A stretch of DNA of 64,000 bases, taken from NCBI GenBank assembly GCA_025403435.1, contig CM046347.1, positions 22,642,597-22,706,596 of the forward strand, read 5' to 3'. Made by a program: the position numbers and the translations under genes. Position 1 is the first letter of the stretch, and each line of letters starts with the position of its first letter. This document shows positions 22,553 through 34,582 of the stretch, one piece after another. The DNA is from Artocarpus heterophyllus. Taxonomy: Eukaryota; Streptophyta; Magnoliopsida; Rosales; Moraceae. The notes below the pieces were generated by a model that had not been told where the DNA came from, did no database searches, and saw only the letters and a program-made list of their open reading frames with translations.

Positions 22553-23914
22553 TATCTACAACACATATATACACAGAGTACTTAACATTTTATTAAATAA
22601 TTTTTAACATGGCATAATTTAAATCCCACTAATTTTATCAAATTAATAACCCTCAATATTAATTTGGCAATCACAACAATTGTAATTTTAATGGGCCAAG
22701 ATCCATATTTCACCTCACTTTAAGTAAGCTTTGGTTTATCACCTAAAGTATGGTTATTTAGGTAGGTAACATTTTATCAATTACATCTTATGTAACTCTT
22801 GGATAAATATGGGATTTGACATCACATGCCCGGTCTAATTAAAATCTCATCTAATGCCCTAGGTCCAAAACCATTTTGATAACCTAGTGAAGTCTAACCA
22901 TTTCAAATATATGGATATCACTATTATCCATCTTGTCTTACCTAGATGGCTTAACACACCTTGCTTTGACAGAACCTGTATTTAGCAATCCAAGTCTTGA
23001 CAAGTGTTGAATTATGGGAGGTATTTTAATGACTTAATATTAAGTGAGGGTTCTACTTTAATTTTATTTTATTGTTTATTATTATGTCGCATCACATACA
23101 TAGCATCATATACACAGCATCACATACATAGCATAATAATAACACAATAAGCGTGTCATAGCGTGGCCCAAATCTAGATTAAATAAAATTAAATAAAACC
23201 TACCAATCACATTGGTATAAAAGGGCCATGCTATGCACCATGCAATTCACACTAAGCACATAAACATAATAATATAATATAATTATAGTTAAATTTTTTA
23301 TTATGACCAAAATGATTTATGTGACGAATCAATTCTGGGTCAAGGGGCAGCGCCCTTGGCGGCGGTCTCGCTAGCTGGTTAGCGGGTGGGGGTCAAGGAG
23401 CAACGCCCTCAAAAGGTAAACGATTTACCTTACTTGTTTGAATGAGTTGCTGCCTGAATCCATTAATTTTAATTAATCAGATTACCTAATCTGTTCATAA
23501 TAGAATTAATTAATATCTGTTTAACACTTAAACGGATTCATGAAATTTATTGATCTGTTCTAAATCGATCATCCTTGTTTAATAATTAAACAGACCCTAT
23601 GATATATATTAATCTGTTTAAAATAGATTATCACTATTTAACATTTAAACAGTTCTCCACCAGGATAAAATCGAAACTAGATTTAGAGTATATTGTTTAA
23701 TCCTTTTAAAATAGATTACTAGATTCTTTTAAAATTGTAATATGAATCAAATTAACAACAACAACAAGAAACAATAAACGTATTAATCAAATTAAAACAG
23801 TAAAAACGTTTAATCAAATAAAACCCCAAACACATCAATCTAATTAATGTATAAATTGTATCCATGCATATTACATATACACAGAGCCATATAAAATCAA
23901 TTTATCGAATTTGC
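22553..23914 (-). other. ANG untranslated leader
   Basis: Non-coding, AT-rich, between gag ATG and PBS. It contains a CATA/CACA-rich simple stretch (about 23,085-23,150) and repeated TTTAAACAGA-type blocks around 23,500-23,660. No ORF of interest. Confidence 0.7.
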
Positions 23915-23931
23915 AAGTTGCTCTGATATCA
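23915..23931 (-). other. ANG primer-binding site
   Basis: The minus strand reads TGATATCAGAGCAACTT one base after the LTR end. It resembles an initiator tRNA-Met site with one change (TGATATC for TGGTATC). Confidence 0.75.
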
Positions 23932-23932
23932 C

Positions 23933-25201
23933 TGTTGGGTTTTGTTGGATTTTGTGATTCAAATAAGCAGCGAAAAATCAAAATTAATTTCTACAAAACC
24001 CTCGTAGGATCCATGCAATTTGATTAAATTGATAAGAAAGTCATAGAATCTTACCAGGATGATAAATGGGGCAAGATTGCTAGAAGGAAGAGAGCGGGTT
24101 CATTCCAATGACACCCTAACTTGAGCTTTTTGTATTCAGGATCAGATTCAGATATTGTTACTTAGAGCAACGCCCTCTGCAGGTATCTACACAAATAGAC
24201 TCTCAAAAAACTTAATTGGTGTGCTAGCACCCTCTCCTTGCGTTAAATGAATCTCTCTAATTTTTTAGGGTTTTAATGATTTCACCTTTTGGAATAAGAG
24301 AATGCCTTTTCTCTTCTTAATTCCATACGTAACCCCAAACACATATATATATTGACTTTGAGAAAGAGTCAGATTTTAACTAAGGTAAACTATAGTTTAA
24401 ATATGATTCATAGAATCTAGACAATGTCAAATTCAATGAACCTAGACATATCTAGTGCATCGAATCTGGACATTATTAGGTTCATTGAACCTAGTCATAG
24501 TAAACCTAAAATTCATTTTTTAGTCTGTTCTAAGTGTGCGACCTTATAGGTTCACATAACGTTGGTAGTGGACTTGAAATTCTGTTTCTAGCCTACAAAT
24601 CATAAGCGGCCTCTAGCAAGACATTATGATTACCCAAGTTATGCAAATGTCAACAATCCGACATAACCTAATCCATAATAAGTATTAAAGTCCTTTTGTC
24701 ACTAGATACCTTGATTGAACATCAGGCATGATTTATGTTATCCTTATACTATTCCGTCATATTATTTCTCGATCTTAAGTAGGCTAATATTGATAACCCT
24801 TATCAATTCATTCCAGTATGGCCATACATTTTTCTTCAGTCTAACTTATCAAGGGGCCCATAAATATTTTTCTCATAATAAATGAGGGACAAATTCCTTT
24901 TTAATCACTCACATTCCTCACATGATTCACTCTACATCCAACAACAATCCATTCCATCATCCTGTTAAAGATAATATTAGAATGTGTCAAAATATAGAAC
25001 TTGTCATGTAGGAAATAATGGTAATTTTAGGTTAGAGGACTAGGATAATACTATTGTGATGAGAATCAATTATGACAATTATCCATGTAGTATTCTTATA
25101 GCTAGTCAATCCAATATATCATTTCTTGTTTGCATTTTATTTCTTATAGCTAGTCAAAATGTGGTCATTACATAATTGGCCTAGGGGACACATCACTAAC
25201 A
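23933..25201 (-). repeat. ANG 5' LTR (1,269 bases, internally deleted)
   Basis: It aligns end to end with 17,052-18,567 but lacks about 250 bases near its plus-strand right side. Around 25,118-25,160 it instead has a short stretch in which TTCTTATAGCTAGTCAA occurs twice. Confidence 0.9.
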
Positions 25202-25206
25202 TATTC

Positions 25207-25549
25207 TCTACCTCGATCGAATCGAAGTGCTTTTATGGGTTTACCTAATTGCTTCTCCGTTTCAGCTTGAAACTCTCTAAATTTGTCAAAAGTTTCACTA
25301 TTATGATGCATTACGTAGACACCTCGTATCTCAAATAATCATCAATAAAAGTGACAAAATACTCATACCCTCCTCATGCCTTAATGTTCATGGGACCATA
25401 AACATCACCATGCACAAGTTCCAAAACCCCTTTGGCTTGATTGCCCTTATACCTGAATGGTCTATTGGTCATTTACTCTCCAAACAAGATTCACATTGTG
25501 GTATAGATTCTATTTTTAAATTATTTAAAGGTCTATCCCTTACCAACCT
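25207..25549 (-). pseudogene. OUT integrase, 5' portion (right of ANG)
   Basis: It carries the CESCLE zinc-finger half near 25,490, LVHGDVYGPMNI (first catalytic Asp) and [13 protein letters not shown] around 25,420-25,360, and the start of the second Asp motif next to the ANG insertion at 25,206. Stops and small shifts are present. Confidence 0.75.
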
Positions 25550-26137
25550 TTAAATCCTATTCAGGCTAATATGACCTAATCGCAAGTGCCAAAGATAAGT
25601 CTTATTAAAGTGAGAAGTTTTAAGTGTTTTAGAGTTGTCATTAACCTCAGTGTTTAGCAGTGATGGACTCATCTTAGGTTTGATAAAATATAGGTTGTTT
25701 TGCATCCATCCACTACATATAAAAGATTTGTTTTTACGAATCACCACTTTATTATTAAGAGAAACTGAATAAGAGTCTTTAAATAAACAAGTGACATAAA
25801 TTGAATTCCTTTTGAATTTAGGAACATAAAAACAATCTCTTAAAAGTAAAGTCTTATAACTATCAAAATAAAGATGGACGTCTCCCACTGCTTCAGCCAA
25901 CACTAATGTTCCATCGTCCATCCAAAGCGTGAAGTGCTCATATAGCAAACTTCTCGTTTCTTTAAACCCTTGTAGAGAAACATAGACATGATTAGTCACT
26001 CCAAAATCTATAACCCAGGTGTCACTTGATTCTTCGACTAAACAAGTCTCAACAATCAGAAGTTCGCACCTACCTCCTTTAGTTTGGAAGTCCTTACAAT
26101 TCTTATTTATGTGCTCAACTTTCCCACAAAAGAACAC
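25550..26137 (-). pseudogene. OUT zinc knuckle, protease and GAG-pre-integrase
   Basis: A 195-codon open piece very similar to E1 residues 45-240. It has the zinc knuckle CGKVEHINKNC with the first Cys pair altered, the protease site WVIDFGVTNHVY (DSGA changed to DFGV), ...[14 protein letters not shown], and the HLRLGHISLNRI His pair intact. The protease motif changes suggest decay after insertion. Confidence 0.85.
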
Positions 26138-26879
26138 TTTAGTTTCTTTAGGTTCCTCTTCTTTTTCTTGTCCTTATCTTTTGCCAAGATAGAAGATCTT
26201 CCATTCTTAGCCTGTTGCTTCTTTCCGTTCCTAGAGTTAAGATTGGAACCAGGTGCAGTTCGCCTTGCCACCATTCAGCGTTTCCCTAATTAGATTTTCT
26301 AATTCTTATAATTGCTTCATCAGCTCAGTTAATGTCACAACTTGTCTATAGCTCAAGTTATATGAAGCTCTAAAAGGGATGAACTCCATAGAAATAGTCT
26401 CAAAGACCATAGTCATCTATGACTTAGCATCTATGTCAACTCCATGGATTTGTGCCTCAGTGAGGTAACCTATGACCAACATCTTATGCTCTTTCACAGG
26501 CATTGTTGGTCTCTACTTGTAGTTAAGAAGCTTCCGAAGAGCCCCTTAACCTTCATCAAGGCTTGGCCTATAAATATGTCATCAAGATTATCCAAGATCT
26601 ACCGAGCAGTCTCATAATCTTCATATTGAGCCTATAGCACATTATTCATGCTAGTCATGATATAGCAGTGGGCTTGATCATCAATATCCTTTTAGGATTG
26701 TATGCTTGGGTTTGTTCATTAGTGAATTTGCCGACGGGTGCTGGAAGACACGATATGGTTAGCACAAATTTTAGTTTCTCAAAGAATAGGACGATATTTA
26801 GATTCCATTTCTAATCATTATAATTCTCACCAGTTAATGTGCTTCTATCGAGTATCAAATATAAAGCATTTTTAGGCAT
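26138..26879 (-). pseudogene. OUT gag, degraded
   Basis: ATG at 26,879-26,877 (MPKNALYLILDRSTLTGENYND) is followed by the same blocks as E1 gag in several frames: AYNPK-DID-QAHCYIMTSMNNVL-like near 26,690-26,630 and VLVIGYLTEAQIHGVDID-like near 26,490-26,440. Numerous stops. Confidence 0.75.
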
Positions 26880-28319
26880 TTTAATCTATAATAAAGATTC
26901 ATATACCAAACATAAGCAAACGTTCGATAATAGTTTAGTAAGATAACACATGTCAAAACCCTGAAAATATCACAACCTTACAACGATAATTCCTAACTTA
27001 GAATTCAACAAGCTACCTTAGGGAGACTTGCTAATTTCAATTAGGAACACAGATCCCCTCTGATTAATATATGCCATTTAAGACCCGTCTGATCTAGCAT
27101 ATGCTAATAATCGTTTTCTTTGGCCATTAACTTCATTAATAGCTCCTAAGAGAGGTTAATAATAAGATTAATATTAATTGTATAACCATCATTTCAACTA
27201 CTTTATCCATGATTTATAATCGCCATCTATGGGTGATCAATGATAAATCATGCTAAAACAAATTATCCTCTCAGAGGTCCAACTTGGTACATGATGCATT
27301 TCTTTCCTTGGGGTCGAAACACCATGTGTTACCAATGGACCAACGATGGAGGCCTTAGGTCCTTTCTTCGAAAACCTTCTCCCACTTAATTCTACATGGC
27401 ATGTTATCAACATATATGATAAAAACCTATTATAATGAAAACAAGCAAAGCAACATACAAAGCTACAAGCAATATAATAAATAGCGGTAATGTCGTAGTT
27501 CCATCCTAGAGAAAAGAAAATTAAAATTACAAAAAAATTAATAAAAACATATTATCGATTTTTCATCTTGTATCTTCTTGCTGTATCGTTCTTCATGTGG
27601 CATCCGTCTTTAATTCTTTAATCCCATATAGATGAAAATTTTATTTTTCTAGTTATCATAAAATTTCATGTTTCTCAGAATAGTATTAAAAAAAATAAAA
27701 GCTGCACTTAAACACCCCTTTTTAAAAACGATTCTACCCGTTGTCGACCTACCGATTTGGGAGATCAGCTTGCTGGTTTGCGACCATCAACTTGCTGATA
27801 TTGTGTAACCGGCTTGCCGACCGACACTGAACCAGTGTTTTTCAAAATTTTATAAAAATAATTTTAAGCAACTTTAATTTTATTTTTCAACAATTCAAAA
27901 ACATAAAAATTTATAAACATAGAAAAATGCATAGAACATGTAATCATCTTTATCTTCTAGATTTGTGGTCTCTTTGAATAATTATTTTAATACAAATTTT
28001 ATAAATCAAAATTAAAACAATAAATCCTAAAAGATGATGATAGACCACTATCTAATTACATAAAAAACCTAAATATATATTTTAACCTCTAAGGAATCAT
28101 AATCGGCAAAATTAATTAATTAAAATAATAAATAGAAATTTAATTAACCATAATTAATTAATAAACATTCACCAGATAATCTCATGACAACCTTTATTTA
28201 TATAGAAACCTTAGAGTGCTAACTCACTAAAAAATTAAATTCAAGCATATGAGAGATTAAGATCATATAATTTATGTACATAGCATGATCATAAACCTAT
28301 AAAATCAACGTGAAATCAT
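26880..28319 (-). other. OUT untranslated leader
   Basis: Non-coding. It aligns with parts of the E1 leader (26,940-27,420) and carries a decayed palindrome cluster at about 27,740-27,825 (ACCGGCTTGCCGACCG, ATCAGCTTGCTGG). Otherwise AT-rich. Confidence 0.7.
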
Positions 28320-28332
28320 GGCTTTGATACCA
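28320..28332 (-). other. OUT primer-binding site
   Basis: The minus strand reads TGGTATCAAAGCC two bases after the LTR end; one change from the common TGGTATCAGAGC site for initiator tRNA-Met. Confidence 0.82.
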
Positions 28333-28334
28333 CT

Positions 28335-29430
28335 TGTTAGAAAAATGATACGCAGTGGAATTTTAAAAAATTTAAAATTAAAGTCTTTTCCAAATAACAA
28401 GTTTGACATACTAAGTATATAAATTAATAATAGACTTTACATAAATCTTTTGTATGCCAAAGTCTGCAGCAAACTAAGAAGAGAAAAACATTCCAAAAGA
28501 GCCTTAACCAACTGGTATTCTTTGTTATTCTTTATCCACGATCGTAGTGTAGGGGGTCGCACATCGTACAGTCTTCCTCCGGTGACTCTCCTTCCAACCA
28601 CTTGAGAAAACCAAGAGCTATGGTTCTAGATATTGAACAATAGCTCTCTGAGAGTTTTAGAGTTTCTTTCACTAAAGTACTCACTCTCTACTTCTCAAAT
28701 AATCTGAATAACAATGAAAAATAGCTCCCCTTTTATTGTGGTCGGATATGGGGCTATTCCTTATCAAATTAGGCTTCAAAATTTAAGCATGGATCAACTT
28801 CTAACGAAAAATGATTCAAAAACACGTAATTTGATTATCTCATGTTCGACATGTCAATCTAGGAGATCAACCGGCTAAACTAGCGCCATCGGCTTACGAA
28901 ACTCGGCCATTGGCTTGTCGATTGTGCGATAATCTGGAATCCTTAGAATATTTTATTTTCACATAGGAATCTTAGATAGAGCCTTAGTTTTAATTCCAAT
29001 AACCCAATAGAAAAGTTATCTTATTAAAATAGTTATATACAGATAATCCCATATCAAATAAAATATTATCTAAATAATTTAACATGTTTATCTTGAATTA
29101 ATTCACAAAATTAATTCAACCGATAAACTAACATGAATTATTAAATCCACTTTAATCGAATTTCAGCTAATCTAATAATCAACATAAGTCACCAATATGG
29201 AAGACACCATACGGTATCGTTATAGGAATTATTATGAGCTAGCAAAGAGAACCCGATGGATATATATCAATTAAGCTCCTATAATTATAAAATAATATAT
29301 CCTAGATATATGTTTTATAATTCTCAATTCTAACGCTACTCCACTAAAAGCTTAGAGCTGCACTCTCAAACTATATAAAATTTTAAAGCTCCAATGAGCT
29401 AATCGTCCATAACATATCATAATGCGTAAC
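28335..29430 (-). repeat. OUT 5' LTR, inner part
   Basis: It begins TGTTAGAAAAATGATACGC and matches 2,759-3,015 plus 12,889-13,730. IN1 interrupts it at 29,430 (GTAAC), and it resumes at 38,690. Confidence 0.9.
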
Positions 29431-31269
29431 TATTGGCTTTGGTGCCCTAAAAGCTGTGACATTGTACATATTATTAATAAATAAATAAAATGACATTTAT
29501 TATTATTTTGGTTGATTATATGTATTATGAATACATTTATAAACATCAAGAAAATTCCATGATTATTTATGTGACTATAAATTTAGCATATAAGTGTTAT
29601 TTGCTTAGGGATAAAATTTATAGATAATAATCTAAATAGTCCGTAATAATTAATTAAAGTTTGGGATCTTTAATTAAAAATTATAAGTACGGTCCAATCT
29701 CATCTAAAATGAAATAGTCATTATCCGGACTATTAATGTAGAGACATTGGATTTGAGGTACTTTATATAATGAGATTATATAGCACTAGACCAGATAAAT
29801 TATGAATCTCTAATAATCATCCGTTACAAATAGAGTATTCAAATTTATCACTATGATGATCATATATTTGACAGTCTTAATCTTGAGTATTTATTAGACT
29901 CCTATTTATTACATTATGTTTTTTGACTTGCATGGCAAGATTTGTCTAAGCACAGATTATAACTTAGCACAGAGCTGCACAGATTTGTCTAAGCATCTTG
30001 TAAACATAAAGTAATAAATGGCTGGGAATAATATTATACAGATATGGAATCCATTCCTTCCCTATGGAAGTTAGAAAAATAGTTCTCTTGACTGATAATT
30101 CAAGGTTTGAACAGTAGAGCGCTCGCTCATAATAAATTATGAATTAATTGTTCATTAGAGAATTATTGGAACTCAAGGATAAAAGTGTAATAAGAGAGGT
30201 GAACGGAAATTGAACCTAGCTCTTATTATGAACTATTTATGGAGGACTGACTTATATGTAATGATTATATCAATGGACTACTCGCTAATTTTCTTTGAGT
30301 AATTTTACTATAATCTCAAGAGTTCAGTTACAGGTTTTTAGTGGAGTAACACTGAAACTAATAAATTTGACACATTAGTTAAAGAGTTTGATTAAATGTC
30401 AAATTTATTGGAGCTTGAGTTATAGGTCCATAGGTCCCCAATACCACCTCCGTAACACTATATTGGTTTTTTGCATAGAATGAACTATACATGTTTAATT
30501 CAGAATTATTGAATTCTGAATTAATTTTTCACACTTGAATTATTAACGTGACACAGAAAAATGTTCTCTGTGACACATAATGTAATGTGATAAATGTTAT
30601 CACATTTAACTGAGCATTAGTTAATTAATTGATTATTGTTAAAATCTATTCTTAAATAAATATGATTTATTTTTGAATTCAGATTTATATATATATATGG
30701 TTTTGAACAAAATCTTTTATATATATATATTAATATAATATTTAAAAAAAAGGCGCAAGTTTTCTTTCACGGCAACTTATATACATATGCATATATGTGT
30801 GAAAACTGGAAGAAGAAAACGGAAAAGAAAAGAAGAAAAAGGAAAGGAAAAGAAAAGGGAAAGTAAAATTACTAATGGCTCAGTTATAAAAAGGGAGAGA
30901 TAACAGTTATCTCAGTAATTTTTATTCACATAATTTTTAGAGAGAAAAACTGAGAGTTCTTCTCTAAAGAAAAAGGTCTGCTATCTCATGTGTTGAGTAC
31001 ATAGCAGATTCAGAAAAGTGTGAGGAAAATTCATTCTTGCAGTTTGACGCCCACTCGTCTTTCCATTGGTGTGGAGGCCTGGTTTAGAAGATCGTGGTGT
31101 CAAAGAGGAAAGCTAGGATACCCTGATAGTCTTTAAAAGGTTAGTAAAAATTCCTAAAGCTTTCTATAATTAAAATTATATATCTATTTCCGATGAACAA
31201 AGTTTTCAGAAAATTTTTGTTTGTCAACGATCCGTTTCTTTCATTCTGTTTCATGTTTTAATTCCAACA
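29431..31269 (+). repeat. IN1 5' LTR (1,839 bases)
   Basis: It runs from TATTGGCTTTGGTGCCC (TGTTGGGTTTGG in the 3' copy, so the terminal G has mutated) to ATTCCAACA. It carries about 25 extra bases near 29,960-29,995, where a GCACAGATTTGTCTAAGCA block is repeated. Confidence 0.95.
30885..30894 (+). promoter_or_regulatory. TATA box of the IN1 5' LTR
   Basis: TATAAAAAGG about 385 bases before the LTR end, preceded by a purine-rich GAAAAG repeat tract. The 3' LTR has the same box at 38,298-38,307. Transcription would start near 30,915. Confidence 0.7.
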
Positions 31270-31271
31270 AA

Positions 31272-31288
31272 TGGCATCAGAGCTGGTT
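31272..31288 (+). other. IN1 primer-binding site
   Basis: TGGCATCAGAGCTGGTT two bases after the LTR end; an initiator tRNA-Met type site with one change. Confidence 0.85.
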
Positions 31289-32859
31289 ATAGCACATATA
31301 ATTTTAATTAAACATGATTTTATTTTGATGATATCATGTTTTTGATGCATGTTTGTGGGCACTTTGCATCTTTGTTAACTTTTATTCATGTGATGAGTGG
31401 TTGTTTAATGAAAGGATTTTTGGTCGTTAATTATATGGTCCTTTTGGATTAATAATTTTATTTTCAGTTTGATTAGATCAATCTGTGTAAACCCATAAAG
31501 GGGTATAGGATTTTTGTAATTTATTATTATTATTATTATTATTTTTCCTCTTCTCTCCTCTCATTCACTTGCAACACGTGGAGCGATGAAGAAAAAGATG
31601 TCCATTGGATTTTTTGGCCCAGTTGAGAATTGTGGGCTTGTCAAATTTCAAAGGTAATCCAGCAAATTGTTGCACAATAAACCTCTTGATGAAGACTGCA
31701 AAATTGGAGCAGAGAATTATGTATAAATTACAAAAAGACCCCTGTAATTTTATTTTTTATTTTTTATTTTTTTTTGGGTTGTAATTTTAATTATCCAAAA
31801 GGACCCGGTCAAAAATTCATTGTTTATTTTCATGTGATGATTGTGATAACATGTTCATGCATGATAACATGTCATCTAGGAAAGTGCCCACTTATAGTTA
31901 TTGTAACATGACATGCATACGCTTAGCATATTATTTTTATAAAGGAGTTTATAAAATGATTTAATATGTGTTAGCATTAATTTAATGAAATTAAATTAAT
32001 TGGGTTGGTTTTATAGAATCTTAATTTATTAATCAACCAAATAATATGAATTTAGTTTTAACAGTCAAGACTTGGTAAAATTCACATTAATTCTAAGTTA
32101 TCTAATTTTAAATTGTTTAATATTTGGTAACTTAGACAATTCATAATAAATTTAGATTTTTAGAAAATCTGGTAATTTATTTAAGTGTAAATAGAATGAG
32201 ATTCTATTAACACACAATATAATCTAGTAATTAAAAAAAATTGTTTTTATCTACTAGAATTATGAAACATATGATGTTTTATAAGATAAAACACATCTTT
32301 TAAAATAATGAGTGGGAGAAGGTAATATGACAATATAACATGCGGTCTCCAGTATTAGTACAACACCGTGAGATTTAGGTGGCGCCTCGCGACGCTTTGA
32401 TTTCATCCTCCCTACGGAGGGTGTCCATTTAAATCAATATCAAGGTTGGCTTCCTTGAGATAGGATTTTATAATGTATTTCAAAATTGACCTACCCTACG
32501 GCAGACAATTTTGAGTAGGTTAAGTTGTTAAAATCCAAAATAGTGGGTTACACTCATAAAGACATAATTAAATTGTTAATTTTATCTTGACCAAAATAAA
32601 CGGTTATTAATAAATATAGAAAATATGAGATATTTTGAATATATTTATTAATTGAGAATGTCTCAATTCAATTCATAAATAATTTGACCTACCCTACGGC
32701 GGCACTTTATTTATTAAAATTGAATAATCATGGAATTAGTAAAATATTTTTTGTGTTTTTCATATGCATCATGCATCACTTACTATTCCAAAACATATAT
32801 TTATGATGTTTATGCAACCATTTTAATTTATGCTATTTTATTTATTTATTATAGCAACA
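31289..32859 (+). other. IN1 untranslated leader
   Basis: AT-rich and non-coding. It has a TTATTATTA microsatellite (31,520-31,543) and two related CCTACCCTACGGCGG-type blocks (about 32,490 and 32,690). Its general layout parallels the E1 and OUT leaders, but it lacks the TTCGGC palindrome array. Confidence 0.7.
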
Positions 32860-33661
32860 ATGTCTAATCCAATCATCGCAATTCTCTCAAATGAAAAATT
32901 AACCAGAGATAATTTTGTCAAGTGGAAGAGTAATATGAACATTGTACTAACTTTGTGAAAGTTACAAGTTTGTCCTGACGGAGGAATGTCCTCCAGAGCC
33001 TGCTACAAATGCTCCTCGTAATGTACGGGAGGCATATGATCGTTGGATCGAGGCGAATAATAAGGCCCGTTGTTTTCTTTTGGCTGGGATGTCTAACGTG
33101 CTTAGGATGAAGCACGAAAGCATGGAGACCACTTATGAGATAATGCAGTCTCTGCAAGACATGTTTGGTAAACCTTCTGAAAAGGCACGCCACGAAGCCG
33201 TTAAGGCTGTAATGAATGCAAAATTGAAGGCAGGGATTTCGATCAGAGAACATGTTCTCAACTTGGTTAACTATCTCCATGAGGCCAAGGTCAACGGGGC
33301 TATGATAGATGAAGCCACACAGGTGGGGATGATTTTAGAAACCCTCTCCCCTACGTTCCTTCAGTTCAAAAGCAACTATTTCATGAACAAGCTGAAATAT
33401 AACATGACTGAGTTGCTTAATGAGCTTCAAACCTTTAAGTCTATTTCGAAAGAAAAGACTAAAGAAGCTGAGGCAAATGTTGCAGAAGCTCAACCTTCCT
33501 CTTCTACCCAAAAGAATAAGAAGAGGAAGGGGACTGAAGGAAGTGGTAAGTCTAAGAATGGAGGGCAACCTAAGAAGAACAAAAGCAACAACAACAAAAA
33601 GAGCTCCAACCAAAAGAAGCCTAAAGGAAAATGTTTCCACTGCGGCGTAGTTGGGCACTAG
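32860..33661 (+). pseudogene. IN1 gag, broken early
   Basis: From ATG 32,860 the product starts MSNPIIAILSNEKLTRDNF and meets TGA at codon 33 (32,956-32,958). After a small shift it continues in the frame of CPPEPATNAPRNVREAYDRW; the longest clean piece is 33,080-33,661 (193 codons) with LNLVNYLHEAKVNGAMID and a lysine-rich tail. The zinc knuckle starts CFHCGVVGH, but an extra base turns the next Trp codon into TAG, and the last Cys has become Tyr. Particle assembly and RNA binding would be lost. Confidence 0.88.
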
Positions 33662-33689
33662 GAAGAGAAACTACAAGAAGTATCTTAGG

Positions 33690-34582
33690 AGCTCAAAGAA
33701 AAGAAGAACAACGGTAAATCATATTTACTCGTTTTAGAAGCTTGTTTAGTTGAAGATGATACTTCACCTTGGATAATTGATTCAGGGGCAACTAACCATG
33801 TTTGTTCTTCTTTGCAGATGCTTAGTTCTTCAAGGGAGCTTGCCGACGGGGAGCAAACGATGAGAGTGAGAACGGGAGTGGTTGTTTCGGCAAGAGCAAT
33901 GAGAGTTGTTAAACTTTATTTTAGAAATAAGTTTTTAATTTTAGACAATGTTTATTGCATTCCTTGTTTTCGTAGAAATTTGATTTCTATTTCCAGGTTG
34001 TTTGAACAAATGTTTAATGTTTCTTTCAATAATAATTATGTTAATATTTCTATAAATGGTTTGGATATTTGTTATGCGCATCTGGAAAATGGGCTTTACA
34101 CCTTAAGGCCCAACGAAAAAGCACTGCTCAATACCGAAATGTTCAAAGTTGAACAACCTAAACCCAAGAAGCAAAAGATTTCTTCTAATAATGAAACATA
34201 CCTATGGCACCTTAGATTAGGTCACGTCAACCTTGACAGAATTAACAGACTGGTAAAGGAAGGTCCTTTAAAAGAGCTAAAAGTTAGTTTTCTACCAGTT
34301 TGTGAATCTTGTCTTGAAGGTAAAATGACTAAGAGGCCTTTCTCTGCAAAAGGCGAAAGGGCCAAGGAACCACTTGAGCTAATACATTCAGACGTCTGTG
34401 GTCCAATGAATGTACAAGCCCGTGGTGGTTACGAATATTTCGTCACATTTATTGACAATTATTCAAGATATGGTTACATATACCTAATGCAAAGGAAATC
34501 TGAAACTTTTGGAAAGTTCAAAGAATTCCAAGCGGAAGCTGAAAAAGCAATTAGGAAAGAGGGTGAAGAGTCTTCGATCTGA
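33690..34582 (+). pseudogene. IN1 protease and integrase, first part
   Basis: The protease motif [12 protein letters not shown] (about 33,770-33,806) and its upstream stretch LVLEACLVEDD are in frame with the 256-codon piece from 33,812. That piece carries FRRNLISISRLF, HLRLGHVNLDRINRLV and [14 protein letters not shown] (HHCC finger intact) and the first integrase motif HSDVCGPM, then [21 protein letters not shown] one-base insertion in an A-run near 34,545 ends the frame before the second catalytic Asp. Confidence 0.88.

Larger units (their letters stand above)
17052..25201 (-). mobile_element. ANG: Angela/BARE-1-type Ty1/copia element
   Basis: A minus-strand element with TATTC duplications on both sides (17,047-17,051 and 25,202-25,206). 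Both LTRs run from TGTTGGGTTTTGTTGG to CACATCACTAACA on the plus strand. Order on its own strand: 5' LTR, PBS, leader, gag, protease, integrase, RT, RNase H, PPT, 3' LTR. The RNase H block HWTVVKNILKYLRRTKDAFL...GYTDASFQSDKDDF and the Gag start MASNTASNWSL are of the BARE-1/Angela type. It landed in OUT's integrase beside the codon for the second catalytic Asp. Multiple stops make it inactive. Confidence 0.92.

Noticed and set aside
23085..23150. CATACACAGCATCACATACATAGC repeats resembling a CRISPR-like or satellite array
   Set aside because: Irregular simple-sequence stretch inside the ANG leader, without spacers of fixed length.
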